DNA of 64,000 nucleotides from Cymbidium sinense (lineage: Eukaryota > Streptophyta > Magnoliopsida > Asparagales > Orchidaceae). Positions 12,700-23,400 of this stretch are shown here, piece after piece; the first letter of the stretch is position 1, and each line of letters opens with the position of its first letter. The notes beneath the pieces were generated by a model. That model was not told the DNA's origin. It made no database searches and saw only the letters and a program-made list of their open reading frames with translations. The stretch is taken from positions 72,498,443-72,562,442 of the forward strand of contig CM038229.1 in assembly GCA_021442155.1 (NCBI GenBank). The letters run 5' to 3'. The position numbers and the translations under genes are program-made.

Positions 12700-13420
12700 C
12701 CAACAAGATTAAACTCTTTCATTGCCACGAAGGTCAACACTTGCTATCACCATTAAGACTAACATCTATAATATTGATTTCCACCATTGCTATCGATGCT
12801 CATGTCTACTATTACATAATGTCAATTCCAATCATTACCATCAAGGTCAACGCCCACCATTACTAACAATAATAATATATATCATCATCAATAATATTAA
12901 TGCCAAAATATTGACATATGTTGTCAATACTAAGGGTGATGCCAACCTTCACTAATAAGATTAAAACTCATATTTTCCAGCAAAGTCAATGCCCATCATC
13001 ATCAATATTACCAAATATGTTAATTCTCACCAATGTCAATTAGGCGATGTTTGCCATGGGAATACGATGATGCTCATTACCATTAATAAAGTTGCCACCA
13101 ATATTAATGCTCATCAACCCTAGCAGTTTTAATGCATTCCATCACCACTAAAGCCAATGTTGACCATCGCTAACAAGAGTGTTGCCTCTCTCACCATCAA
13201 TAAGGATGTGTATTGTCTCCATTAATTTTAACGTATTCCATCACCATCAAAATTTATGATTATCCTTCCCACTAATGCCAATGTCCATCATCAATTAGTG
13301 TTGATGCCCATCAACAACCAACTCTACATTAACCTCTGACCAAGATCGGTGCCTACACTCAACCAAACACTGATTATCACCTTCATTGATAACTCTATCA
13401 CCTTAGGGCTCTTACTTCCA
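12700..13420. repeat. Degenerate CAT-rich minisatellite-like tract
   Basis: Loosely repeated units of about 25-35 bases built around variants of AATGCCCATCATCACC, AAGGTCAACGCCCACCATTA, GCCAATGTTGACCATCGC and TTGATGCCCATCAACAACC. Open frames across it are low-complexity by-products. The decay is too strong to give a firm period or copy number. Confidence 0.5.
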
Positions 13421-13794
13421 CCATGAAAAGTTTTTGTCCAATAGATCATGTTAATGCTTTCACTATTTAAATCTACTTACATCAATTGTAATATTCAACT
13501 TACATTAGTCAAATTATTAATTTTTTTTCTTTATATATATATATATGAGATTTTTCATTTATTATCTTTGATAAATATTTAAAAGTATAATTTTAAATAT
13601 GATTTATATTTTTTTCCTTTCAAACAAAATAAAATAAGGATTTATATACATACCACAGGTTTATATATCTACAAATCTACAGCCTATATATTTATATTTA
13701 TTTATATAACATTTTATTATCATAATATTAAAATTATACTTAAAAAGTTATTCAATATATTAAAATTTTGGTGATATATATATATATATATATA
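13421..13794. other. AT-rich DNA ending in a (TA)n tract
   Basis: No gene recognised. An 11-12 bp TA run lies at about 13536-13547. A longer (TA)n run at 13772-13794 directly abuts the left end of the LTR element and is its insertion target. Confidence 0.6.
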
Positions 13795-14104
13795 TGTTGC
13801 ATGCAAGAAGATTCAGGTTTGTAGAGTAGGAGAATTTGATGTCTTAGCATTGCACAAAAGTTTCGCACACACAACATAAGAGTTTAAGAGACCTCATGAT
13901 TTTTATATGGAAAATCCAAAAAGGGAAAAACCACTAGGCCTAGCCCACTTAATAATAATTTCACTATATCAGGTTCTGTTACAATTATTATCCTTTCTCC
14001 AAAGTTGGAGAAGGATAGATTACAAGAATAAATTTTGTAACAAGCTTCACTAGATTAGCAATGAAAGCCTTGCTCGAGGTGGTAGTCTGATGATCTGATG
14101 AAAA

Positions 14105-14460
14105 CTATCGAAAGATGGTGCACGGCAAGTGACAATAGTGAATGACGACGGTCGACAATGATTCAGTGACTATCGGGCGGTGGCAGTTAACGGTGACCGG
14201 TGGCAGCGGCTGGTGGTGGCCAATAGTGGTGGCTGACGGCGGTGACCGGTGTTAACCAGGGGTGATTCGATGACTGTTCAGGGGCAATGATTGACGGTGG
14301 TGGCCTATGGCGGTGGCCGACGGTGCTGGGATCGAGGCGATGATGATCCGCGATGATCGGCAAAATGTCGAAGTGACCGAGCAAGTGGCCGCCAGGCAAT
14401 GATCAACGCGGTGGTTTAATGATTGTGGCGCGTGATTACCGACGGTGGTCTGTCGGTGGC
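14105..14460 (-). repeat. GC-rich variable block in the 3' LTR
   Basis: Built of GGTGGC, CGGTGACCGG and GGTGGTGGCC words. On the minus strand it lies downstream of the LTR TATA box, in the presumed R/U5 part. The equivalent block of the other LTR (about 18310-18610) has the same vocabulary but aligns poorly, whereas the flanks align well. Confidence 0.6.
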
Positions 14461-14542
14461 CCGATTATGCTTTAAGATTCTTTGAGTCTCAGAGCTCTCT
14501 CTTTCTTTAGCTTCAGGGCCCCCTCATGTGAAGAATGAGGGG

Positions 14543-14552
14543 CTATTTATAG
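14543..14552 (-). promoter_or_regulatory. LTR TATA box
   Basis: CTATAAATAG on the minus strand (plus strand CTATTTATAG), followed by CCCCTCATTCTTCACATG. It is conserved at the same place in the other LTR (18702-18711). Transcription would start about 30 bases downstream, near the CT-rich stretch at 14500-14515. Confidence 0.7.
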
Positions 14553-14885
14553 ATTATGGGAGTAACATTTCAATAAATACATGCAAAATCTAAGCCACTC
14601 CATCGGATGACTCAAAATAATTCCTTCGATCATCTGATGTATTTTAAGTATTTGAATGCTCAAATGAAGTCATAATTAAAAAATCTTAGACTTGTTAGAT
14701 CTGGCTCGTCAAGATGCTCAATTTGACTATAAACACTCCATATTTATAAGCTATTTAGGGATTTGACTGATATCCCAAAGTTTTCAATTATATTTTAAGT
14801 GCTTGATTTGGATTAGTCTTGACTCAAAATCAGATTGCTTTCGATATTAAGATTCATGCTTCAACTAGTAGAATTTTCAGTGACA

Positions 14886-14907
14886 TATTAGTTTCCCCCT
14901 ATTTTTG
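14886..14907 (-). other. Polypurine tract
   Basis: On the minus strand AAAAATAGGGGGAAACTAATA immediately precedes the 3' LTR. A purine run ending just before the LTR primes second-strand synthesis in LTR elements. Confidence 0.6.
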
Positions 14908-15049
14908 GATGATATCATCTTTGTCATTCAAAAATACATGCCAAATAATTGAAAATAATAACTTCTTCAATGTTAATGAAATTTGCAGGTTCATTAACCT
15001 TTGCATCAGATATAGTTTGAGAGAATATATCTTCCTGGGCACATAAGAC

Positions 15050-15350
15050 TAGGACCACGGAAGTGGCTGCTAGAGAATAGTTACATAGGTGCGTGAGGCC
15101 ACAAATACGTGGGCAAGCAAAGCAGAGGATGCATGAGGCCGTGGCCAACTTAGTGCATGCGTGCACATGAGAACGTGCAGGGACGTTGGCGTAGCCACCA
15201 TTGCGCATTATCGTGGGCACGTCACCGTCGGAGGCCACGGGCATGCAAGGCCCCTAGGATGCGGGCGCAGATAGAGGGTTGTGGGCACATGTGGGTCATG
15301 GCCGCGGTCTGGTGGTCAGGGCAGAAGGCCACGGGTGCACCGCTACAGTA
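15050..15350. other. GC-rich patch inside the gag-only element
   Basis: A 300-bp island of high GC in an AT-rich element, with recurring GTGGGCACGT, GAGGCC and GCATGCGTGCAC words. Open frames exist on both strands (for example 15157-15351) but look like composition effects. It may be captured foreign sequence or a decayed minisatellite. Confidence 0.45.
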
Positions 15351-15728
15351 ACTCATGAAAACACCGAACCTAAATGACAAAAATTTTGAATTTTTTAATA
15401 TTTTTCTCTAATTTTGTCTTATTTTCTTCCTTATTTTCACTTTTATGAAAGGAAGGATATATTTGGGTGCAGAAATTTTGAAACCTATTTAAGTATTTCC
15501 AAATTTCTTCCCAAAAGTTATTCCCTTTTTGCCCCTATTGTGGATCTATAAAAATCCTCCTTGGGGTCAAGTAAGAAGACACATTTTTCTTCCATATGCT
15601 CAAATGTTCTCCTACATTGGATGAGAAATTATCCAATAGAAGTTCAGGGGCTGAGGGTAATTAAAAAAAAATTTTGTTGTGAGCAAACTTTCTTCTGAAA
15701 AGAAGGTTATTTGATTTGTTGGTTAATA
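15351..15728. other. Unassigned interior of the gag-only element
   Basis: AT-rich, non-coding. A TATA-like TCTATAAAAATCC occurs on the plus strand near 15545 but nothing downstream supports a promoter. No pol motif seen on either strand. Confidence 0.45.
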
Positions 15729-15945
15729 CCCGTAGTTCATACGACGAGGCTCCAATTTTTCTTAAAGAGAGGCATGAATTGTCCTCATCAGACCAACCTG
15801 ATTTGGAGGCGATGAAGGCCCATAGATCATACGACAAGGCTATGATTTTCCCTTAAGAGAGGTGTCAACTGTCCTCATCGGACCGGCCGGGTTTGCAGAT
15901 GATTAAGGCTCGTAGTTCATTCAGTTAGGCTCCAATTTTTTAGCA
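15729..15945 (-). repeat. 90-bp tandem repeat, 2.4 copies
   Basis: Units start at 15729, 15819 and 15909, exactly 90 bases apart. They share CGTAGTTCATACGACGAGGC, AAGAGAGG and GTCCTCATCGGACC. It lies in the 3' untranslated region on the coding (minus) strand. Confidence 0.8.
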
Positions 15946-16445
15946 AAAATTTTAACCCATCCAAGGTTGTTCGTCATAATATTTACTCAATTTGAATCAT
16001 GCTGAAAGAAATTCATCATGAATTTTTGACTTATCCGAGATTGCTTATCATGATGACGTTAACCTGTATAGAACTTTTCGAAAGAAATCTGTCGATGATT
16101 TTTGATCCATCTAAGGTTGTTTATTAAAGAGTTACTTGATAATATTAACTTGTATAGAGGAGGTCGAATTGAATCTGCCAAGGATTTTTAACCCATTTGA
16201 GGTTGTTTGTCAAAGTATTACTTAATGATATTAACCGGTATGGAAGGGGTCGAATTGAATCCGCGAAGGATTTTTGACCCATCCAAGATTGATTTCAAAG
16301 TGTCACTTAATGACATTAACCTATATAAAATAGGTCGAAAGAAATCCACCAAGGATTTTTGACCCATCCGAGGTTGTTTGTCAAAGTGTTACTTGATGGC
16401 ATTAACCTATATGGAAGTGGTCGCATCGAATCCCCCTGGGATTGA
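15946..16445 (-). repeat. About 86-bp tandem repeat, six units
   Basis: Units headed TTTTTGACCCATCCGAGGTT start at 16023, 16099, 16185, 16271 and 16356, with a degenerate one from about 15947. Spacing is 76, 86, 86 and 85. Each contains TTGTTTGTCAAAGTGTTACT, ATTAACCTATATGGA and GGTCGAA. Tandem arrays in the 3' untranslated region are a known trait of Tat-lineage elements. Confidence 0.85.
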
Positions 16446-16970
16446 TTATACTATGATTGGAATGAGGTAATTACTACGTGTATCTGAATCAAAGATGAAA
16501 ATTTAGTTTGTATTTAGACCATTACTATACTTTCAGGATCAGAATTATTGTCTCGCCCAATGAGAAGAAGTCTAGTTGAAGACTATATGAAGAATTTTAA
16601 TCTTGCCCAAGAGTTTCTTATGACATCTTATATATTTGTAGAAAAGCCTCTTTATATTGCCTTACTCATCATAAATCTAATATATAAAATTAGATGACAG
16701 AAGAAATGAGCTTTGTAATCATAATTATGCTAGAATATCATCATTTGAATGTTGCAATCAAAATTGCTCCCCAATCTTGACTTGCTTATCTTAGGACTAG
16801 TAATCAAGTGGTTTTCTCCCCCTCTCAGTCCATGATTGTTCCCCATATATTGCTCAAACTACTTTTCATATGCATTGATAGCCTCATTAGCAAAAATTTA
16901 TACTTCCACACAATGAATCAAGTCGACATATGAGCATACGGTATTACACATTAGTGACATGTAGAAAGGC
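16446..16970 (-). other. Non-coding stretch between gag and the tandem arrays
   Basis: Positioned where protease and RT should begin in a complete element. Six-frame reading shows no protease, RT or integrase motif, only scattered stops. Pol is either deleted or never was present. Confidence 0.5.
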
Positions 16971-17366
16971 CTAGGATGGAGTTCTCCAAGAAAAACTCCT
17001 CTTAGTAATTCAGGGTCCACCCTTGGTATCTATCTAGCTTCTAAGGAGAATCTCTGGAAGTACTCCTTAAGTGATTCATCTTCATTTTAAGAAATTTCTG
17101 AGAGTTATGAGGAATCTTTAATGATCCTTCAGTTTGCAATGAATTGTTCTATAAAAATCTTAGCGAGTTCATCAAAAGTATAGATATATCCTCTTGGAAG
17201 AGAGTGGAATTAAGTATGACCCTGACCCTTGAGGGTGACTGGGAAGACCTGACAAAGCAGTGTGTTAGGAGCTCGTTGGATGTGCATGATGGTTTTGTAA
17301 TGGTCAATGTGTTCATATGGGTCGGCTGCCCCCATCATAGGAGTCGATGTTTGGAAGTTTAAAACC
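16971..17366 (-). pseudogene. Gypsy gag capsid domain, broken
   Basis: On the minus strand the capsid-type gag domain can be followed, starting FKLPNIDSYDGGSRPYEHID, then TIMHIQRAPNTLLCQVFPVTL, then FDELAKIFIEQF, DESLKEYFQRFSLEA and VDPELLRGVFLGEL. This is the common retrotransposon gag (PF03732-type) pattern that packages element RNA. Several in-frame stops and at least one frame change interrupt it. No zinc knuckle could be found. Confidence 0.75.
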
Positions 17367-17712
17367 TACTAGAATAAGATGTTGAAATTGATAGACTCTT
17401 TACGATGAGGGAAGATGATTTATATCTTTGAGGTGAAATTCTTCTTGCATTAAATATTATAATTTTGCACATATAACATGATGGGTAAAATCAATAGAGC
17501 AAGAATATGCTAGACCATGCGTAATTATTGGTGGGTTAGAGATTGGTTGAGCCATAAGTGATGGATGGGTAGAACTAGTAGTGCCAAGGAGGCATCATGG
17601 TTTGACAGTGGAGGAACTTCAGCCTGATAGCAAGAAGGCCCTATGCAAGCATTTTGACGTCCCCTGGCTAATGATTAATCTTGGGGAGATGCGTTGGTTG
17701 CAATAGTGACTT

Positions 17713-17934
17713 TCATATTTCTCGTAAAAGTTGAATTATCTTTTTTTGAGACTCTTCTATTCGACGAGCACGATCTTTTAGGGAGGTTCCTGATATACCT
17801 TCACCGATAGGGTAATGCCTATCGGAGGAAAATAAAGTAGAAGCTTGATATCCTTGGTTTAAGGATTGGCTTTGGGAATGATGAGAGTTGGAGCGGGAGG
17901 CTCTGTTGTTGCGAGTATTACGCTTGTTGGCCAT
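17713..17934 (-). CDS. Gag N-terminal fragment, 73 codons
   Basis: An open frame starting ATG at 17934 on the minus strand (MANKRNTRNNRASRSN...), just downstream of the primer-binding site. I chose this start because the upstream in-frame Met at 18015 lies in the LTR. The product is rich in Arg, Asn, Ser and Gln, as are N-termini of plant Gypsy gag proteins, and ends ...RIEESQKKIIQLLREI, a short coiled-coil-like segment. It stops before the capsid domain, which lies about 350 bases on. Confidence 0.6.
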   Translation of the reverse strand: MANKRNTRNNRASRSNSHHSQSQSLNQGYQASTLFSSDRHYPIGEGISGTSLKDRARRIEESQKKIIQLLREI

Positions 17935-17974
17935 AGTGCAGGTGTTCACAGATATTGCAATTATGGATTCCTTT

Positions 17975-17990
17975 CCCACAAATGGTGCCA
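17975..17990 (-). other. Primer-binding site
   Basis: On the minus strand TGGCACCATTTGTGGG begins three bases after the LTR end. It resembles the TGGCGCCGTT-type site of several plant Gypsy elements (Asp-tRNA class), with changes. Supports minus-strand orientation. Confidence 0.6.
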
Positions 17991-17993
17991 AAC

Positions 17994-19028
17994 TGTTGCG
18001 TGCAAGAAGTTTCAAGTCAGTAGAGTAGGAGAATTTGATATCTTAGCATTGCACAAAAGTTCTGCACACACAACAAAAGAGTTTATGAGATCTCAGGATT
18101 TTTACGTGGAAAACCCAAAAAGGGAAAAATCACGGGGCCTAGCCCACTTAAATACAATTTCACTATATCAGCTTTGTTTATAATTATTATCAATTTTCCA
18201 AAGTTGGAGAAGGATAGCTTACAAGAATAAGTTTTGTGACAAGCTTCACTGGATTAGCGATGAAAGCCTTGCTCGAGTTGGTAGTGTAATTATTCGATGA
18301 AAACTATTGAAAGATGGTCGGGTGGCGGTTGGAAGCAGCTGGCAATAGTGAATGATGATACGGTGATCCGATGACATCGGCGATGCCTATGGTGACCGGC
18401 GGTGGTGGCGGTGACCAATAGCAGTGACGGCTGGCCGCTGACCCCGGTGATCTGGCGATGCTCAACGCGATGACCGACGGTGGTATGGCGCGCGAACGAC
18501 GGACGGGTGGCGGTGATGACCGGGTGGTCAGGCTAACGGATTGACATTGATCGACGGTATGGCGATGACCGGTAGTGGTTGTCGTTGGTGACGGCAATGA
18601 CCGGTGAATTTGAGTGGCTCGATTATGCTTTGAGATTCTTTGAGTCTTAGAGCTCTCTCCTTTCTTTAGCATCAGGGCCCCCACATGTAAAGAATGAGGA
18701 GCTATTTATAGATTATGAGAGTGACATTTCTGTAAATACAGGAAAAATTCAAACCATTCCATGGGACGACTCAAAATGATTCCTTCGATCATCTGATGTA
18801 TTTTAAGTATTTAAATGTTCAAACAAGTCAGAATTAAGAGATCTTAGGCTTGTTAGATCTGGCTTGTTAAGACGCTCGATTTGAATATAAAACTCCATAT
18901 TTATGAGCTATTTAGGGATCTTAGTGATATCCCAAAGTTTTCAATTATGTTTAAGTGCTTTATCTGGGCTAGTCTCGAATCAAATTGCTTTCGATATCAA
19001 GATTCGTGCTTCAATTAGTAGAGTTTTC

Positions 19029-19030
<2 letters not shown>
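17994..19030 (-). repeat. 5' LTR of the gag-only element
   Basis: Starts TGTTGCGTGCAAG on the plus strand and follows the left copy closely (for example 18015-18290 and 18610-19029). It ends abruptly at TTTTCAG, where the (TA)n tract begins, so its outermost few bases may have been lost. Confidence 0.78.
18702..18711 (-). promoter_or_regulatory. 5' LTR TATA box
   Basis: CTATAAATAG on the minus strand, at the same place as in the other LTR. It would drive transcription of the gag-only element. Confidence 0.7.

Positions 19031-19112
<82 letters not shown>
19031..19112. repeat. (TA)n microsatellite, 82 bp
   Basis: Pure AT/TA repeat abutting the 5' LTR. With the run at 13772-13794 it is the split insertion target of the element. 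The Tyr-Ile repeat frames across it are artefacts. Confidence 0.95.
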
Positions 19113-19113
<1 letters not shown>

Positions 19114-19869
19114 AGTTATATAGTGTGTTTACAAATCTCTTAAATAAAAAATATCTTTCATTCTTATTTCTTGACATGGTTTTTATTAGCCTTAATGGCA
19201 ATGATGCATCAAGGTGGAATGATTGGAGACAAATAGCGCAAGCCATACAAGTGGAGGGTGTATTTGGTTCAAATTTTACTGAATTTACTATTTTTTTGTC
19301 CGATCATTTAAATTATTGTTTGATTAAAATTAGTGCGTACTTAACATTATTAGTGAAAATTATATTCTTATTTGAAGTTGAATATGAGTTAATTCAATTA
19401 AATAAAAATAAATATACGATAAACTGAGAATAATAGATCATTCATTATCTATAAATTATTTAATTAATCAAATATATGAAATTAAAATATATTATATTAG
19501 CATAATTATTTTGAGCTTTGAGTTAATAACTAGCGAAAGGTGAATGAATAAACCTCTATCTGAGCTAACTTATTAAAGAAATTGAGTCAAATCTAATTTT
19601 TGATATTAGCTCACTTAATAAATGAATTAAACAAAGGCTTTATAGAGATCCAAATATGAGCTATTTATGAACAATTAGTTTCTTTTACAGCCTTACTTGA
19701 GTGATTTTAAGCCAACATCCATGCCATATTTGAAGTAACATCTACATCAATCCACATAATCTAGTGAGCCATGCGTTTAAGATATCAAAAATAACAATAA
19801 TGAAAAAATTGAGATAAAATATTAATGATCTAAGAAAATTAATGAATTAATTTTTATAAATTTTATTCG

Positions 19870-19909
<40 letters not shown>

Positions 19910-20039
19910 TTATTTATTTTATAATTTTAATATAGGCATTACATACATACCACTTATCACTTATATATTTGCATATCTAATATTAAAAATTTAATATTTA
20001 CATATTATAGAATTAATACTAATCCAATATAATAAGCCC
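19113..20039. other. AT-rich DNA with a (TA)n tract
   Basis: No gene recognised. A pure TA run lies at about 19874-19908. The frame at 19125-19427 has no recognisable motif. Confidence 0.55.
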
Positions 20040-20397
20040 AAGCCCAAGGTTTCTTAAAGCTTCTTAGAGTAAAGAGTTTCTTGAAGTTTCTCAGAGTTAA
20101 GAGTTTCCTAAAGCTCCATAAAGTGAAGAGTTTCATGAAGCTTTTAGACTGTAGAATTATTTAAAACATACTAGAAGGTGACAAATGTATGGTTATGATT
20201 TCATTGGCACTAATAAAATACCCTCCCCACATGAAGCCATAGAGTTCTCTAGTATTATAGCCTTATAGTCTTAAGGGTGCTGTTAGAGAGTCTATCTCTT
20301 AATATCGAGTCTTGTAATATTCCTTTTGTAAGTTTATTAAAAGTTTCATTATATTTTTTAAAAGTTTGATTTTCTTTGATATGGTATTAGAGATAAG
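20040..20397 (+). mobile_element. Remnant of a Copia-like LTR with primer-binding site
   Basis: A sequence of LTR character (GTTAGAGAGTCTATCTCTTA, GTCTTGTAATATTCC, AT-rich tail) is followed by TGGTATTAGAGATAAG at 20382-20397. That is close to the initiator-Met-tRNA binding site TGGTATCAGAGC used by most plant Copia elements. No coding part survives; about 100 bp downstream it is cut by the next element. Confidence 0.35.
20050..20145. repeat. 27-bp tandem repeat, 3.5 copies
   Basis: Units start at 20050, 20077, 20104 and 20131, all variants of TTTCTTAAAGCTTCTTAGAG followed by TAAAGAG. The exact 27-base spacing makes this a clear tandem array; it may be an enhancer-like repeat of the LTR remnant. 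Confidence 0.8.
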
Positions 20398-20494
20398 TTT
20401 GTAAGATCTCTTAAGACTTTGAGTATGCTATGTGGTTGTAGCTTTGACTGACCTAAATGATTTCTTGAGATTATAATTAAGTGAGTTATTTTGT

Positions 20495-23400
20495 GTGTCA
20501 TTGTAGACCTCACTTTTGGAATGAGGATTCATTCTCCTTGTTGCTATTTTCTCTGGAATAGAGAAAAGAAATGACACGACATAGAGTTTAGGAATATTTT
20601 ATGTAGATGACCAAATACGACATTAAGGAATAAACATATTATCTCGAAAGATAAATATGCTCTTCTGTAATGGATTCAATCATTTCAATAAAAGACTTCT
20701 AAGGCTAATGGGTCTTTCATGTACTAGAGTATTTTCCTCTGAACTACATGGAAAAGTAGAACATGATTTATTTTATCTTGGGATCATGGTTCCCTATAAA
20801 GGAAAGCCTCTATAGTTAATTACATCTAGAAGGGTCTCTTCCTAAGAATACTCTCAATTAAAGAAATAAGTGGTTATTCTTAAAGACTACTAAGGTAGCT
20901 TTTAAAGGATTGATTTTTAGAAATTCAATTGGGAGAGGTCCAAATTGGAGAGAGTTATTTTCAAGAGTCAAATGGAAAAGAGTAGAAAATGTTTATTGAT
21001 ACTGGGAAGTTTAGTAGACATTTCAACTATCCTATGATTGGGCTTCAAATTTGGGATTTAATTTTAGATTTTGAGTAGTCATTTTCTTAGAAACTTAAGG
21101 ATTAGATTCTAACAACACAAGACTGCAAAAATGCCTAGGGTTGAAGACTTATTCATAAAAGGATACTTCAAAACCTAGTCTACAAGTGCTTCTGACACAT
21201 GTCAGATGCTCGACCTAATTCTATTTTGGGAATTATTAGTCTTTCTTTTCACTTGAGAGAACTAACCTATTCCTAACTCTTCTGGACTTACAACCTGCTT
21301 GGAGAAGGCTACCAGCTAACACCACCTAAGCATATTTTAAAACTATGAGGCTAAGTCATATGAATGCAAGATGGTTGGGCTATTGTATTCTTAGAAAAGA
21401 AATCTATGAACCTAGACTCACTCCCTAATCCCTAAGATTATGTAGGGCATGAGGATGCACCTAACTAATGCATATTTTTTAAATTTTTTGAATTTTGACT
21501 CAAGATTCATTTAGGTCATAGGAATATAATTTATGCTTAATGCATGCAATTAGAAAAATGTTATGGGTCAAATCAAAATAGAAGAAGGTGTTCTTCCATC
21601 ATAGACTCTCAAAGGTCAAGGCCAAGTTCTCTGGCAAAGATGGAAGCCCTTCCTTAATCAAGAGTGAAATAATATGATTTATGCATGATTTTCAACATCC
21701 AGCTAAGGGGTTGCTACAAATTTTATTTTGCTTTAATACCTAGGCTTTCATATAAAGATTATAAGTTGTATTTATTTTTATGTTTTGATTGATTTAGTTG
21801 GGTAAAAAATTTAGGTTATGCTATGAGCTTACGTCCAAGCATTCATCACAGTACAAACATAACACAGAAGGAATCCTAGAAAAAGTATTCTGTTTCTATT
21901 GTGCACCCAAAATAAATCAAGCCAAATTAAATTAATAAAATAGGCTAATGCGGTCGGGTACCACTGTACACCCTAGAAGAAAGAAAAATGGGCAGCCGAG
22001 TTCTGCCCTTATACAACCCGGCCTAGAATTACAAATTTAGATCTATGGGTCTTCTTTCTATGAAAGTGTCTTTCTTCTAGGACATCCATCGGGCTCCACA
22101 GGGGACCACCGCACCATCTCCTGGTTGGGTCAGCTCCTGCTAATCCTAGACCCCATAGATCCTAACCTAATTCTAAGCTCAAATTTACATTTAAAATTCA
22201 AAAGAAATCCTAAGCCCTACAAAATAGATGTTAGGAAATACACATAGCACACAAAATAGTTTATATTTCACAAACATACGGGCTTAACATTAGTTGCTTG
22301 CCAAGCCCACCTATCCTATGGACTATGGTAAGGATTTTTAGTACCTACAAGTAAACAATAATTTTATGAATTATTTATTACAATGATCCCTTTAACACAG
22401 TCCCCTGTAGAAAATAGTGTTAAATATAGAAAGAACGTCCTAACATTCAGTCTAATGAGCAAACAAGCCTAGACATCTAGTCTGAAGCAATACACCACAC
22501 AGACATATGAGGCACATCACAACATATCACAGGAGATTAAAAGAAAATCATTGATGATCTAACATAGATCTAGAGTTCGTGACCTAAGTAATCTAGTGTG
22601 TGTAAAAGAGGGGTTCGTGTAGTAAGGTTTTTCTAGGCTCCTTTAAGTTCAAGTTTAAATTTGAAGTGTGATTTTGTTTAATTTTTACCTTTGGATGGTT
22701 TCAATTCAATGGTGTAATGATTTAATTCCCATTTTTATTCCATTTTATTTTATTAAAGTTGTATAGGTTTTCTAGAATGAGAAATAGAATGAATTTCATT
22801 TTTAGGTGAAACTCACTTTATTCCACATCCTAAATCCTAATGAAATTTCCAAAACTCTAACTAAGATCCTTTAGTATCTTAATTAATCCTTTTGATGTTG
22901 TTTATGTTTGGATTAGTTTTATGTTTCTTTTCATTTTAGATTTGATTTGAATTATTTCATTTGCTTGAATTACTTTGTTTGATTTAGTTTGTTTAATTTG
23001 TTTCATTTTAATTTAAGCTATGTGGGTTTCATTTGATTTGGCTTATGTTAATTTAAAGAGATTGATTTTATTCAATTTAACTTAAGTTATTAAATTATGG
23101 ATTTGCAAGCTTAAGGTTTATGTTCATTAATATGAATTAGTACCTTAGGTTTGTTCATGGATTATGCTTAACCTAAAGTACTTGAGTTAACTATTTGATC
23201 TGATTTAATTAACCTAAGTTTTAGATTCGTTCTTTAAATTCATTAGAGATGAGTGGTTTCATTAAATTTTATTGATTGAAAGGTTAATGTTTAAGTTAAT
23301 TAATAGTTTTGCTAACCTAAGGTTTTACTTAATTAACTTAAGATTGAATTTGATCACTTTAATTGACTTAGGAAATTTAGAGAAGTTCCTTAATAGTTTT

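Larger units (their letters stand above)
13795..14885 (-). repeat. 3' LTR of the gag-only element
   Basis: Opens on the plus strand with TGTTGCATGCAAGAAG and matches 17994-19030 over most of its length, except for a variable GC-rich block (about 14105-14460). The inner boundary is either TTTTCA at 14879 or GTGACA at 14885. The polypurine tract placed just beyond favours 14885, but the other LTR stops at TTTTCAG. Confidence 0.75.
13795..19030 (-). mobile_element. Gag-only Ty3/Gypsy LTR retrotransposon
   Basis: Two related direct repeats of about 1.05 kb flank a 3-kb interior. On the minus strand the order is: 5' LTR (19030-17994), primer-binding site, gag start, gag core, two tandem arrays, a GC-rich patch, polypurine tract, 3' LTR (14885-13795). 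The element sits in a (TA)n tract: TA repeats directly touch both outer ends, so the 5-bp duplication cannot be told apart from the microsatellite. No protease, RT, RNase H or integrase is visible in the interior, which makes it a non-autonomous derivative that must have borrowed enzymes. The gag type and the 3' tandem arrays point to a Tat-like lineage, but without RT this is inference. Confidence 0.75.

Noticed and set aside
15157..15351. GC-rich 64-codon frame, possibly a small gene
   Set aside because: Opposite-strand frames are equally open, there is no recognisable motif, and the base composition alone explains it.
15540..15560. TATA-like TCTATAAAAATCC on the plus strand
   Set aside because: No conserved downstream transcript or gene, and it lies inside a minus-strand element.
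18304..18684. A 126-codon minus-strand frame rich in Pro, Thr and Ser
   Set aside because: It lies in the GC-rich variable LTR block; the other LTR (14187-14399) shows a different protein there, so it is compositional.
18903..19246. Open frames with long Ile-Tyr repeats on both strands
   Set aside because: They are translations of the (TA)n microsatellite and adjoining LTR.
20495..20530. GTAGACCTCACTTTTGGAATGAGG looked like a plus-strand LTR start (TGTTGACCTCATTTTTAGAATGAG)
   Set aside because: Sequence after it does not continue as that LTR start but aligns with the reversed LTR end near 44090-44165; kept as the approximate end of the subfamily B LTR.
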